Assembly (NCBI GenBank): GCA_036832975.1
Contig: DAITQM010000033.1
Coordinates: forward strand, 1-26,906
Length of the DNA: 26,906 nt
Direction: 5' to 3'
From: DAITQM01 sp036832975
GTDB lineage: Bacteria; Pseudomonadota; Gammaproteobacteria; Xanthomonadales; Wenzhouxiangellaceae
The notes below the pieces were generated by a model. That model was not told the origin of the DNA. It saw nothing but the letters and a program-made list of their open reading frames with translations, and did no database searches. Positions within the stretch are counted from its first letter, which is position 1. Each line of letters begins with the position of its first letter. This document shows positions 1 to 7,760 of this stretch, piece after piece. A program made the translations under genes and the position numbers.

Positions 1-102
1 CGTCACCTTAGGTGAATTCGATTTTCCTGCTAATAGCGACATAACTATATGATTTTATGGCGAATTTAATGAAGTCGAGCAAAATTTATGCAACTATTGG
101 GT
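1..102 (-). mobile_element. Family A palindromic element, one end (cut by window edge)
   Basis: On the minus strand this begins with ACCCAATAGTTGCATAA and continues through TTTTGCTCG to the window edge. It differs from the copy at 26784-26906 at 4 of 102 positions by direct alignment, and it matches the left part of the complete element at 7282-7594. Only one terminal inverted repeat is present; the other lies outside the window. The base triplet after the end is TAA, as at the right end of the complete copy. No transposase is visible, so it looks like a MITE-type non-autonomous element. The class is inferred. Confidence 0.8.
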
Positions 103-130
103 TAACTACCGGCAGCACGCATGCCCCGCC

Positions 131-1381
131 CTATTCCAGGCGGATGCGGTCGTACTCATCCCAGGCCGAAGTATCCGACAGGATCACTTGATCACCGGGA
201 TTCAGGCCAGTGCGAATTTCGATCAGGTTCACCGAAGCGCGGCCGAGCCCCACCTGTACGCGCCGCGCCTGGCCGTCGGAATCGAGGCGCAAGAGGCTCA
301 CTGTGCTGTCCGGCTGGCCGTATGCCGGGCGGCCGACATAGGTCACGTCCTGTAACCGCTCTAGTTCGATCGTCCCATCGACCGACAGGTCGGGTCGCGC
401 TCCGGGCGGCAGCTCGCCGGTCAATTCGACATCGACCTGCACCGTGCCGTTGATGACCGCTGGATCGATCCGTATGACGTAACCGGGCACGACACCGTTG
501 CGGGTATCGACGCTGACCGGTTGGTCCAGTTGTATATCGCGCGCCTGGGTCTCGGCGATCCGAAGTTCGGCGATCAACTCGTCGGGGCGCGCCACACGCG
601 CGACGTTGGCGCCAAGCTCGACCTGTTGGCCTTCCTCCACCGACACCTGTTGCAGCACACCGGCGATGCCGGCTTTGATTTGCAGATCAGTCACCTGCTG
701 GCTGCGCCGCGCGTGCAGGCGCTTGGCCTGTTCCACTGCGGCGCGCTGCGCCGCAAGCTGGGCCTCGATGGACGATTCGAGCCGGGCGATCCGCTGCTCT
801 TCCAGCGGCAGGCGGATTTTCAACTGTTCGGCGCGCAATTCGTCTTGCCGGAACTGAAGTTTGGAGACGATGCCCTTTTGTGCCAGTTCTTCTTCGGCCT
901 CGGCCTGCAGGCGGGCGCTTTCGTAATCGGCGTGCACGGCGGCCAGGCCGGCTCGCGCATCGAGCAACTGGCGGTCCAGCTCGGCTTCCAGAGATCGGAA
1001 CTCAGCAGCCGCGGCGTCGGCCGCCCAGCGCGCTTCCTCTTCCTGTTGCATCAGTTCCGGGTTGGAAAGCTCGACGAGCACGGTCTCGGCCTCGACCCGC
1101 GCCCCGGGCTTGACGAGCAGCCGCTCGACGCGCCCGGCGCTGGCCGCCGGGATCCAGCGGATCTCTTTGGGCACCAACGTGCCGGGGCCACGAACCTCGC
1201 GGATGAATTCACCGTGCCGCACCTGATCGACCCAGACGCTGCTGCGCGGCACCTTCGGCACCGCCGGTTCGAGGCGCGATACACCGATTCCGGTGAGCAA
1301 TACCGCGGCGGCGATCAGGCCGCCATACAACCACTGGCGGCGCCGTTTTTGTCTTTTCAATTCGGGGCGATGGATATCCAT
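131..1381 (-). CDS. HlyD-family periplasmic adaptor subunit (efflux/secretion)
   Basis: This 416-aa protein is a membrane fusion protein that would link an inner-membrane transporter (RND or MacB-type ABC) to an outer-membrane channel. A basic N-terminus precedes one membrane segment at about residues 18-36. The first barrel-sandwich (lipoyl-like) half is at about 70-110 (GTLVPKEIRWIPA, then GRVERLLVKPGARVE). A long Glu/Ala/Arg-rich coiled coil covers about 112-230, and the second lipoyl half about 233-266 (GIAGVLQQVSVEEGQQVELG). A beta-barrel region follows. The start is the ATG that places the membrane anchor near the N-terminus. The frame stays open to 1534, but that extension has no hydrophobic or domain-like content. 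No transporter gene is adjacent: upstream is a divergent porin fragment, and downstream the family A repeat and window edge. A partner gene could lie beyond it. The substrate cannot be told. Confidence 0.9.
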   Translation of the reverse strand: MDIHRPELKRQKRRRQWLYGGLIAAAVLLTGIGVSRLEPAVPKVPRSSVWVDQVRHGEFIREVRGPGTLVPKEIRWIPAASAGRVERLLVKPGARVEAETVLVELSNPELMQQEEEARWAADAAAAEFRSLEAELDRQLLDARAGLAAVHADYESARLQAEAEEELAQKGIVSKLQFRQDELRAEQLKIRLPLEEQRIARLESSIEAQLAAQRAAVEQAKRLHARRSQQVTDLQIKAGIAGVLQQVSVEEGQQVELGANVARVARPDELIAELRIAETQARDIQLDQPVSVDTRNGVVPGYVIRIDPAVINGTVQVDVELTGELPPGARPDLSVDGTIELERLQDVTYVGRPAYGQPDSTVSLLRLDSDGQARRVQVGLGRASVNLIEIRTGLNPGDQVILSDTSAWDEYDRIRLE

Positions 1382-1544
1382 ACTCGACCCCGATACAGAA
1401 TCGGTGCCAATTCCCATCGCCCCGCGCCAGCCAGTCGGATCAACGGTGCCACGCGCTGGCGGAGGCCATCGAATCCAGCGCGCGATCCCACTTCTGAGAC
1501 CCACGATCTCAATATCGGGATGACGTTCGTTCATCGCCGCCGCC

Positions 1545-1558
1545 TTGACCTACATCAA
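1545..1558 (+). promoter_or_regulatory. FNR/ANR/DNR-type binding site
   Basis: TTGACCTACATCAA is an inverted repeat of the form TTGAC-N4-ATCAA. On the other strand it reads TTGAT-N4-GTCAA, the consensus of ANR/DNR-type regulators of the CRP/FNR family. Its centre at 1551.5 is exactly 41.5 bases before a start point predicted 7 bases after the TATTCT at 1581-1586, the class II activator position. The site match is seen in the sequence. That an oxygen- or NO-sensing regulator binds it is inferred. Confidence 0.6.
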
Positions 1559-1580
1559 ATCTTGACCCAAGGTGCGTCGC

Positions 1581-1586
1581 TATTCT
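1581..1586 (+). promoter_or_regulatory. -10 element of the putative FNR-dependent promoter
   Basis: TATTCT lies at -12 to -7 relative to a predicted start at about 1593. There is no good -35 box at the proper spacing (TTGACC at 1562 leaves only 13 bases), as expected for an activator-dependent promoter. A start at 1593 excludes the upstream ATG at 1572 and favours the ATG at 1614 for the porin remnant. Confidence 0.45.
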
Positions 1587-1613
1587 GTGCGCCGTTTTCT
1601 CACCAGACCCGTC

Positions 1614-2144
1614 ATGATTTGCGATTCGCGCCCGGCCAGAGGCCCGACCTGTTTTTTTTATTGCCTGCTGGTCCTACCGGCCGCCGGCGGTTCGTGGGCC
1701 GCGGCACAGGACGGCCCGGCGCTCGCGGTCAATGCCGACTTCCGCTTTCGCGCCGAGAACGACTGGGATTCGCTGCGTCCCGACGGGACGATGCGCGATA
1801 ATCGCGACCGCTATCGCATTCGGCTCCGCCTCGGCGCTGAATACACCTTCGCCGAAACCTGGCGCCTCGGAGCCCGCATCCGCACCGGCAACAATGCCAG
1901 CCAGCAATCGCCGCACATCACTATCCTCGACAACGACAATCCGGAAGGCGACGCCGAGCAGGTGGCGGTAACCAACGCCGGAGAGCATGAGCGACGACAC
2001 AACCATCGCGACCAGTGGACCAATTGGGTCAACTCGCTGCCATTGCCGCTACCGCGAGCAGTAAAGTATGACTCTGTTCATATCTGCCTGGTGGCGATCG
2101 TCACGCGCATTCCGGTTTTTATTCGCTGGTATCTTGCGCGCTGA
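1614..2144 (+). pseudogene. Truncated outer-membrane porin (N-terminal remnant)
   Basis: The N-terminus has a signal-peptide-like stretch (CFFYCLLVLPAAGGSWAAA) followed by DFRFRAEN, RDRYRIRLRLGAEYTF and WRLGARIRTGN. This resembles the first beta-strands of bacterial putative porins that carry a charged DRxRxRxRLRxG strand. After about 1965 (NPEGDAE) the porin-like pattern ends, and the frame continues through non-porin sequence to a stop at 2142-2144. Porins of this type usually exceed 300 residues, so most of the barrel is missing. A deletion or frameshift followed by decay is the simplest reading. The next gene begins 61 bases later with its own promoter. An FNR-like promoter still points at the remnant. 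The family assignment is from pattern recognition only. Confidence 0.5.
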
Positions 2145-2163
2145 CGGTGCGCGCCTGTAATAT
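2134..2163 (+). promoter_or_regulatory. Candidate sigma-70 promoter for the DUF885 gene
   Basis: TTGCGC (2134-2139) and TAATAT (2158-2163) are separated by 18 bases. A start at about 2170 would give a leader of roughly 36 bases containing the strong ribosome site AAGGAGG just before the ATG at 2206. Confidence 0.45.
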
Positions 2164-2205
2164 CTTGCGTTTCCATTCCCGTTTCGAGACGAACAAGGAG
2201 GATCC

Positions 2206-4008
2206 ATGATTCGTTTCGCCAATATTGTTTTAATGCGCCGCACAGCGCCGGCGGCTTGTCTGTTGCTGGTCTGTTGGTCGGCGTGTTTACCGGCGATGGA
2301 AAGCGCTGCCGAACGTTTCAGGGCACTTTACGAGAGGGAATGGAATTTCCGACTTGCCGAGTTTCCGATGCTGGCGACCGAGGTCGGCGATCATCGTTAT
2401 GACAATCGTCTGGGTTCGATCACGAAAGCGGATATTGGGCGGCGCGAACGTTTCTGGCGGGATATTTTAGATGAACTGTCGCGTATCGATACTGCTCGGC
2501 TGAACGCCGCGGAGCAGGTGGACGCGACGATTTTCCGCCGCCAGATCGAATCGTTTCTCGACGATATCCGCTTTAAGATGTATCTGATGCCATTGAACAG
2601 CGATTCGGGCTTTCATTCCTCGCTGGCGATGTTGCCATTCAGAATGCCGCTCGCCACTTTCGATGACTTTGAACATTATCTCGCCCGCCTCGCTGCATTA
2701 CCGCGCGTTTTCGCCGAGCAAAAAGCGATGATGCGCCGCGGGATCGAACTGGGTTATACCGTCCCCCGCGCCATCCTCGCCGGCCGCGACCAGACTTTTG
2801 CGGCGCACGTGTTAGAACGGTCCGACGACAGCGTTTTTTACCGGCCGTTTGTGTCGCGCCCGTCCGGTGTCGATAAAAGTGAATGGCCCGCTTTGCAAAA
2901 GCGAGCAAGGGCCATCATCGGCGAGAAAGTGATCCCCGCCTGGCGCGATTTTCTTGATTTTTTCAAAAACGAATACGTGCCCGCGGCACGCGAGACGATC
3001 GCCGCCACCGACCTGCCGGACGGCAAGGCGTTTTACGCCAACCAGATCCGTTATTACACGACGCTGCCGCTCGACGCCGAGACGATTCATCAGATGGGCC
3101 TCGACGAAGTGGCGCGCATTCGCGGTGAAATGCAACGCATCATCGACGATTTGACGGCGCGCGATGAATTTCACGGCGATTTTGCCGCTTTTTTGAAATT
3201 CCTGCGCACCGATGCGCGCTTCTATGCCGCAACGCCTCGCGAATTGTTGATGACCGCCTCGTATTACGCCAAGCGCATCGACGCCAAGCTACCGTCCCTA
3301 TTTGGCCGCCTGCCGCGCCAGCCGTACGGTGTCGCGCCGGTGCCCGACGATATCGCACCGAACTACACCGGCGGGCGATACGTGTCGGCTCCCGAGGGCG
3401 GCACCGAGCCCGGTTACTTTTGGGTCAACACCTACGACCTCAAAAGCCGCCCACTGTACGTGTTGCCGGCCTTGACCTTGCACGAGGCGGTGCCCGGCCA
3501 CCATTTGCAGATCGCGCTGGCCGCCGAGCAGGCGGAGCAGCCGCCGTTCCGCCGCTACGAATACATCTCAGCGTTCGGTGAGGGCTGGGGGCTGTATGCC
3601 GAATGGCTGGGCGTCGAAGCCGGGATCTACGAGACTCCTTATGAACATTTCGGCCGCCTGACCTACGAGATGTGGCGCGCCTGCCGGCTGGTCGTCGATA
3701 CCGGCATCCACGCTCTGGGCTGGAACCGGACTCAGGCGATCGATTACCTACTGGCGAACACCGCGTTGTCCGAGCACGAGATCACAACGGAAGTCGATCG
3801 TTATATCGGCTGGCCGGCGCAGGCGCTGTCCTATAAGATCGGCGACATGACCATCAAGCGCCTCAGGCGCGAAGCCGAAAGCGCCTTGGGCACACGCTTC
3901 GACAAGCGCGCTTTCCACGACCGCATCCTGGCCCTCGGTTCGGTGCCGCTGCCGATACTCGAAAGCGCAATCCGCAATTTCATCGCCGAGCGACAGGGCG
4001 GGCCATAG
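2206..4008 (+). CDS. Exported DUF885 family protein (putative metallopeptidase)
   Basis: This 600-aa protein has a signal peptide (hydrophobic stretch at about residues 14-28, ending near LPAMESAA) and is probably periplasmic or lipid-anchored (VCWSAC in the hydrophobic stretch). The body matches the DUF885 family (PF05960). The hallmark is HEAVPGHH at residues 426-433, with a downstream GEGWGLYAE whose Glu459 is a plausible further metal ligand. This arrangement resembles zinc peptidases, and members are usually treated as putative carboxypeptidase-like hydrolases; the substrate is unknown. Length is typical of the family. The start is fixed by a near-perfect AAGGAGG ribosome site 7 bases upstream. 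It stands alone, with its own promoter, between a porin remnant and a TolB/TPR gene. Confidence 0.9.
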   Translation: MIRFANIVLMRRTAPAACLLLVCWSACLPAMESAAERFRALYEREWNFRLAEFPMLATEVGDHRYDNRLGSITKADIGRRERFWRDILDELSRIDTARLNAAEQVDATIFRRQIESFLDDIRFKMYLMPLNSDSGFHSSLAMLPFRMPLATFDDFEHYLARLAALPRVFAEQKAMMRRGIELGYTVPRAILAGRDQTFAAHVLERSDDSVFYRPFVSRPSGVDKSEWPALQKRARAIIGEKVIPAWRDFLDFFKNEYVPAARETIAATDLPDGKAFYANQIRYYTTLPLDAETIHQMGLDEVARIRGEMQRIIDDLTARDEFHGDFAAFLKFLRTDARFYAATPRELLMTASYYAKRIDAKLPSLFGRLPRQPYGVAPVPDDIAPNYTGGRYVSAPEGGTEPGYFWVNTYDLKSRPLYVLPALTLHEAVPGHHLQIALAAEQAEQPPFRRYEYISAFGEGWGLYAEWLGVEAGIYETPYEHFGRLTYEMWRACRLVVDTGIHALGWNRTQAIDYLLANTALSEHEITTEVDRYIGWPAQALSYKIGDMTIKRLRREAESALGTRFDKRAFHDRILALGSVPLPILESAIRNFIAERQGGP

Positions 4009-4100
4009 CCCCCATTCGCTGCCGCCGTTCGAACGATCTCCCGCCGGGCGCCGGGACGCCATCCCCAACATCGGAACGACACCTTATTTACACCGGCTTT

Positions 4101-4109
4101 TGATATGAT
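4101..4109 (+). promoter_or_regulatory. Extended -10 promoter element upstream of the first TolB/TPR gene
   Basis: TGATATGAT is an extended -10 (TG-n-TATGAT) 57 bases before the ATG. The same TGATATGATC string occurs 67 bases before the ATG of the paralogue at 7761, so it is either conserved by function or carried along by duplication. No convincing -35 is seen. Confidence 0.45.
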
Positions 4110-4165
4110 CCTGCCTGCCTAATGAAGCTTGCCGGCATCACCGGCCGGCCGCGGCGGAAGTGAAT

Positions 4166-6283
4166 ATGCATCTGCTTGCCGAAATCAAACGCCGCCACGT
4201 CCTGCGAGTCGCGGTGGCCTACTCGGTGACCAGTTGGCTGCTGACCAAAGTCGCCGACACGATTTTTCCGCGCCTCGCGCTGCCAGAATGGTCGGTGACG
4301 CTGGTCATTGCGCTTTTGGCCCTCGGTTTTCCACTGGCCCTCGTTTTCGCCTGGATTTTCGAACTGACGCCGGAGGGGCTGCACCGGACCGCGGCCGGCC
4401 CGGCACTCACCGCCGAGCATCACGCCACACTGAAGCTCACCGGCCGGCGGCTCGATTATCTGGTGATCGCGCTGTTGACCATCGCGCTTGGCTATTTTTT
4501 CTGGGAAAGCCGCCTCCGCCCGACCGCAACCGCAACCCGGCCGGTCGCCATCGCTGTGCTGCCGTTCGCCAATATCAGTCCCGATCCCGACCAGGCGTAT
4601 TTTTCCGACGGCCTGGCGGAAGAGATTCTCAACCTGCTGGCGCAGATCCCTGAACTCAGAGTCACTTCCCGGGCCTCGTCCTTCTCGTTCCAGGGTCAGG
4701 ACACATCGCTTGCGGAGATCGCCCGCACACTCGGCGTTACGCACCTCCTCGAGGGCAGTGTACGCAAAGCCGGCGATCAACTGCGTATTACCGTACAGTT
4801 GATCAACGCCGATGACGGTTTTCGCCTGTGGTCGGAAAGTTACGACCGCCGGCTCGAAGACGTGTTCGCGATCCAGAGCGAAGTCGCCGGAGCCATCGCC
4901 GAGGCGCTACAGGTCAGTTTGGTCGGGCCACAACGGACGGCACCCGTGGTGCAGGCCGCCGCCTCGATCCCGGCCTACGAACGTTACTTGCAAGCACGCC
5001 GGCTGATCCAGGGCCGCACACGCCCGGGATTGGAAGCGGCGCGCACCCTGCTTGCCGCAGCGCTGGAACAGGATCCGGACTACGCCCCGGCACACGTGGC
5101 GGCCGCCCTGGCGGCACTACTGCTGGCTCATGCGCCGTATGCCTATGGCGAAACCCCGTTCGAGCAGGCAAAGATCGAAGCCGAAGCGCACCTCGACCAG
5201 GCACTGGCCTTAGATCAGGCGCTGGCCGAGGCGCATGCCGTCACCGGCCTGCTGCATCTTTTCGCCCGGGAATGGGAACGGTCAGAAAAAGAATTGACCC
5301 GCGCCCTGGAACTCAACCCCAGCCTGTCCGATGCACTGAACTGGCGGGCGTTCGGCATCTCATCCACCGGCCGCCTGCGCGAGGCCGCGGCCGCCCGCCG
5401 CCGCCTGGCGGAGATCGATCCGCTGAACGTCGCCAACCTGGCCAGTTTTTCCGTAACGTTGATTCTGAGCGGTCGGCCCGCCGAGGCCATGACTGTCACC
5501 CAACGCCTCCAGCAACGCTTTCCCGACTTACCAAACGGTTTCATTCGTCAGGCCGAAGCTTTGCTCAACCGCGGACGCCTGGCCGCAGCCCATGCCGCAG
5601 CGGAACATGCGCGGGCGATGGCGCTCGCCGATCCTGCGGTTGAAGTTTCGGCCAGTCTCATTGACTACGCTTTGGGCGAATTCGAGGATTTGGCGGACCG
5701 GCCGGCCAGTCGCTTCTTCGGACCGGCAAAAATCGCCCGCGGGTATCTCGACCAAGCACTGGCGCAAGCCCGCGAGCGAGCCACCGCATTGCCGGCGGAC
5801 AGCGATGCCGCCTTCGGACTGCTGTCCACGCTGTCGGCCGCCGGCCGTCCCGCCGAGCTGCTGGACTACTATCGCGAATCCTGGGGCAGTCCGGCCGCGT
5901 TGGCTGAAGATTTCGGCTACTCCAAGTTGACCGCCGAAACAGCGCCCGTCGCCGCCGCCCAGCGCTCGCTGGGCCTCTCCGCGGCGCTAGCCGAAACGCT
6001 GGCGCACTGGGTCAAACGCCTGGCCTTTATGCGTGAACAGGGCTACGCCTCCGGCGATTTCGTGATCGAAGAAGCCCACCATCTCGCGCTGGCCGGCGAG
6101 CCCGCGGCCGCAGTGGCCAAGCTCACCGCGGCCATCGACCTCGGCTACCGTGACCCGCTGCTGGCGCGCGACCCGGCCTTCGCACCGCTCGCCGCCGATC
6201 CGGCCTTTCTGTCCCAGGTCCAACGCACCCTCGACTTGATCAACGCCGAACGCGCTAAGCTGGGATTATCGCTACTGCAATAA
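4166..6283 (+). CDS. TolB/FlgO-like N-domain TPR membrane protein (paralogue 1)
   Basis: This 705-aa protein starts MHLLAEIKRRHVLRVAVAYSV, the typical opening of a large proteobacterial family annotated as tetratricopeptide or adenylate-cyclase-associated proteins. Hydrophobic segments lie at about residues 13-30, 43-64 and 97-113. A TolB/FlgO-like domain follows at about 125-250 (AVLPFANISPDPDQAYFSDGLAEEI ... LLEGSVRKAG ... ESYDR). TPR-type helices fill the rest, with recurring ALELNPS and AEIDP motifs. No catalytic domain is visible; a scaffold or assembly role at the inner membrane is inferred. A GTG two codons upstream (4160) could also start it, but the ATG at 4166 aligns with the paralogue at 7761. 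Its 5' end is nearly identical in DNA to that paralogue, while the TPR part has diverged and is longer. Confidence 0.85.
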   Translation: MHLLAEIKRRHVLRVAVAYSVTSWLLTKVADTIFPRLALPEWSVTLVIALLALGFPLALVFAWIFELTPEGLHRTAAGPALTAEHHATLKLTGRRLDYLVIALLTIALGYFFWESRLRPTATATRPVAIAVLPFANISPDPDQAYFSDGLAEEILNLLAQIPELRVTSRASSFSFQGQDTSLAEIARTLGVTHLLEGSVRKAGDQLRITVQLINADDGFRLWSESYDRRLEDVFAIQSEVAGAIAEALQVSLVGPQRTAPVVQAAASIPAYERYLQARRLIQGRTRPGLEAARTLLAAALEQDPDYAPAHVAAALAALLLAHAPYAYGETPFEQAKIEAEAHLDQALALDQALAEAHAVTGLLHLFAREWERSEKELTRALELNPSLSDALNWRAFGISSTGRLREAAAARRRLAEIDPLNVANLASFSVTLILSGRPAEAMTVTQRLQQRFPDLPNGFIRQAEALLNRGRLAAAHAAAEHARAMALADPAVEVSASLIDYALGEFEDLADRPASRFFGPAKIARGYLDQALAQARERATALPADSDAAFGLLSTLSAAGRPAELLDYYRESWGSPAALAEDFGYSKLTAETAPVAAAQRSLGLSAALAETLAHWVKRLAFMREQGYASGDFVIEEAHHLALAGEPAAAVAKLTAAIDLGYRDPLLARDPAFAPLAADPAFLSQVQRTLDLINAERAKLGLSLLQ

Positions 6284-6389
6284 ACGCTCAAGCGCCGGAA
6301 AAACAGACGTTCGTTCAGGATGAGTGGTGGCGCCTTGCGGCAAATGAGCAGGACGGCGACGCTGCCTGGATCAGGCGTAAAATGGCGGC

Positions 6390-6629
6390 ATGACATCGGT
6401 GCTTTCCCAAACCACCAACCAAGAGGCCAAAACCCTGGTTGACCGCTGGCGGCAAGCGGCGGATGAACTGGACGCTCGTCGGCTCGAAAGGCTGCGCGCC
6501 CTTAGCGAGCGCGATGCCGCCCGGCGGTTCGCCACTTTACTGCGCCTTGAAGATGTCTATCCGCCCCGGCCGTCCAGCGGCCTGGTCGAGCAGCAACGCA
6601 TTTTCGATCGCTTGCGGAAACAACCATGA
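6390..6629 (+). CDS. Small charged protein coupled to a nucleotidyltransferase
   Basis: This 79-aa, Arg/Glu/Leu-rich, probably all-helical protein has no signal peptide. I do not recognise a named domain. Its C-terminal part (RFATLLRLEDVYPPRPSSGLVEQQRIFDRLRKQ) looks like a conserved motif of a small partner protein. Its stop overlaps the start of the next gene as ATGA (6626-6629), so the two are almost certainly translated together. The layout, a small first gene and a nucleotidyltransferase second, recalls toxin-antitoxin or MNT-type modules. However, this protein is far shorter than AbiEi and shows no clear winged helix or HEPN motif. A TAAAAT at 6377-6382 lies close upstream, but only 7 bases from the ATG. 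Confidence 0.7.
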   Translation: MTSVLSQTTNQEAKTLVDRWRQAADELDARRLERLRALSERDAARRFATLLRLEDVYPPRPSSGLVEQQRIFDRLRKQP

Positions 6630-7207
6630 GCTTCGGGCCGGTCCTCGAGGCCGCACTCGAGGCGCAACAGACCTGCACCAGAAGCGGATTTCAATTTTGT
6701 GTAATCGGCGGGGTGGCCCTGCAGCGCTGGGGCGAACCCCGTTTCACCGTTGACGCCGACCTGGCGGTGTTGGTCGAACCGGGCGAGGAATCCCGCGCCA
6801 TCCGCAGTCTGCTTGCCGGATTGTCGGCGCGCATCGCCGAGGCGACGGCCTTCGCCGAGCGGACGCGCGTCGTGCTGGCGCGCTCAGCACTGGACGTGGA
6901 CATCGATATCGTGCTGGCCGGCTTGCCTTATGAAGCGCGCGTTATCGAACGAGCCAGCGATTGGCACCTCGATGATGCCACGGCACTGCGGACCTGTTCG
7001 GCCGAGGACCTGCTGGTGATGAAAGCCTTCGCCGCGCGCGACAAGGATTGGGCCGACGTCACCAGCATCCTCGAACGCCAGGCAGACAAGCTCGATCTGG
7101 AACTTGTTCGAACCGAGCTCGCGCCGCTGGTCGCGGCCAAGGAGGCGCCCGAGATCGCCGAACAACTCGAGCGCCGGATCCACCGGCATTGGAAGTCGGA
7201 ACCCTGA
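6626..7207 (+). CDS. AbiEii-like nucleotidyltransferase
   Basis: This 193-aa cytoplasmic protein has the nucleotidyltransferase signature CVIGGVALQRWGEPRFTVDADL: a GG at residues 28-29, then the metal-binding pair D43-A-D45. A third acidic strand, DVDIDIVL (D90/D92/D94), follows, and then KAFAARDKDWADV at about 133-145. This is the pattern of the AbiEii/AbiGii toxin and related MNT families, which transfer NMP to tRNA or protein targets. Size fits the shorter members. It is translationally coupled to the 79-aa gene before it. Function as a toxin, phage-defence factor or housekeeping enzyme cannot be decided here. The pair sits between two TolB/TPR paralogues and next to a family A element, a position consistent with insertion. 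Confidence 0.8.
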   Translation: MSFGPVLEAALEAQQTCTRSGFQFCVIGGVALQRWGEPRFTVDADLAVLVEPGEESRAIRSLLAGLSARIAEATAFAERTRVVLARSALDVDIDIVLAGLPYEARVIERASDWHLDDATALRTCSAEDLLVMKAFAARDKDWADVTSILERQADKLDLELVRTELAPLVAAKEAPEIAEQLERRIHRHWKSEP

Positions 7208-7281
7208 TGCGCACGGCGTTATCGTCCACCTGATAACTGATGACAACGTTATGGAAACTCTGATCTAGGAAGCTCTGGTTA

Positions 7282-7594
7282 ACCCAATAGTTGCATAAAT
7301 TTTGCTCGGTTTCGTAAAATTCTCCTTGGAATCATATAGTTATGTCGCTATTAGCAGGAAAATCGAATTCACCTAAGGGGACGCGCCCGGTTTCTCGCCC
7401 AAGCTGGCGGCACATCTTGTCCGCTTCCCCTCGAACCGTAGAATTACTACGGTTTTTACTCGGGCAATCCTGCCCTCGCCCTTCGGGCCCGCTGCGCGGT
7501 TCAAATTGCGTTCCAGACGCATTTGTCGGGGAATCGGACAAGCTGCACTCACCAGCTTGGGCGAGAATTCCGGGAACTTATGCAACAATTGGGT
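7282..7594 (+). mobile_element. Family A palindromic element, complete copy (313 bp, MITE-like)
   Basis: The ends are ACCCAATAGTTGCATAA (left) and TTATGCAACAATTGGGT (right), inverted repeats differing at one base. TTA precedes and TAA follows, which would allow a 2-bp TA target duplication. Inside are nested inverted repeats: a perfect 15-bp pair TCTCGCCCAAGCTGG (7393-7407) / CCAGCTTGGGCGAGA (7552-7566); a CTTGTCCG-C-TTCCCC / GGGGAA-T-CGGACAAG pair with 14 of 15 matching; a hairpin AACCGTAG-AATTA-CTACGGTT (7434-7454); and a small TGCGT-TCCAG-ACGCA hairpin. No transposase gene fits. It fills most of the 553-base gap between the nucleotidyltransferase and the second TPR gene. Confidence 0.85.
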
Positions 7595-7625
7595 TAATCC
7601 ATCCAGGATGAATCAACACACGGAT

Positions 7626-7647
7626 ATTGAAAGGCGCGACTTTCAAT
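7626..7647. repeat. Small hairpin sharing a 16-base core with family B repeats
   Basis: ATTGAAAG-GCGCGA-CTTTCAAT forms a perfect 8-bp stem with a 6-base loop. Its core GAAAGGCGCGACTTTC also occurs inside the family B element at 13032-13182, where it forms a similar stem flanked by GC instead of TT. It lies just past the complete family A element and about 40 bases before the -10 of the second TPR gene, so it could end read-through or act in regulation. Confidence 0.6.
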
Positions 7648-7685
7648 TTCCTTAGCGGCAATTGCGCCTCATTATCAGGCTGCTG

Positions 7686-7694
7686 TGATATGAT
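7686..7694 (+). promoter_or_regulatory. Extended -10 promoter element upstream of the second TolB/TPR gene
   Basis: TGATATGAT, followed by C, repeats the sequence found before the paralogue at 4166. The leader to the ATG at 7761 would be about 60 bases and ends in the ribosome site GGAGGGGG. A -35 is not evident. Confidence 0.45.
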
Positions 7695-7760
7695 CTTCGC
7701 CGGTGGGTCGATTCGACCGGCCGGTCGGTGAGTGGCGGTCCACCGCTGGAGGGGGTAACG

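Noticed and set aside
1382..1534. An N-terminal extension of the HlyD adaptor to the ATG at 1534
   Set aside because: It adds 51 residues with no membrane or domain character before the normal membrane anchor.
521..1801. A 426-codon open frame antisense to the HlyD gene, and similar long antisense frames at 11037-12308, 15585-16781 and 21135-22310
   Set aside because: All mirror strongly supported genes on the other strand and show no domain-like pattern or ribosome site.
7282..7594. CRISPR array, given the repeated motifs in the window
   Set aside because: The repeats are inverted and dispersed, with no regularly spaced direct repeats and no cas genes.
7332..7611. Short open frames on both strands inside the complete family A element
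   Set aside because: They overlap each other, run through the inverted repeats and have no recognisable domain; the deleted copies show the reading frames are not preserved.
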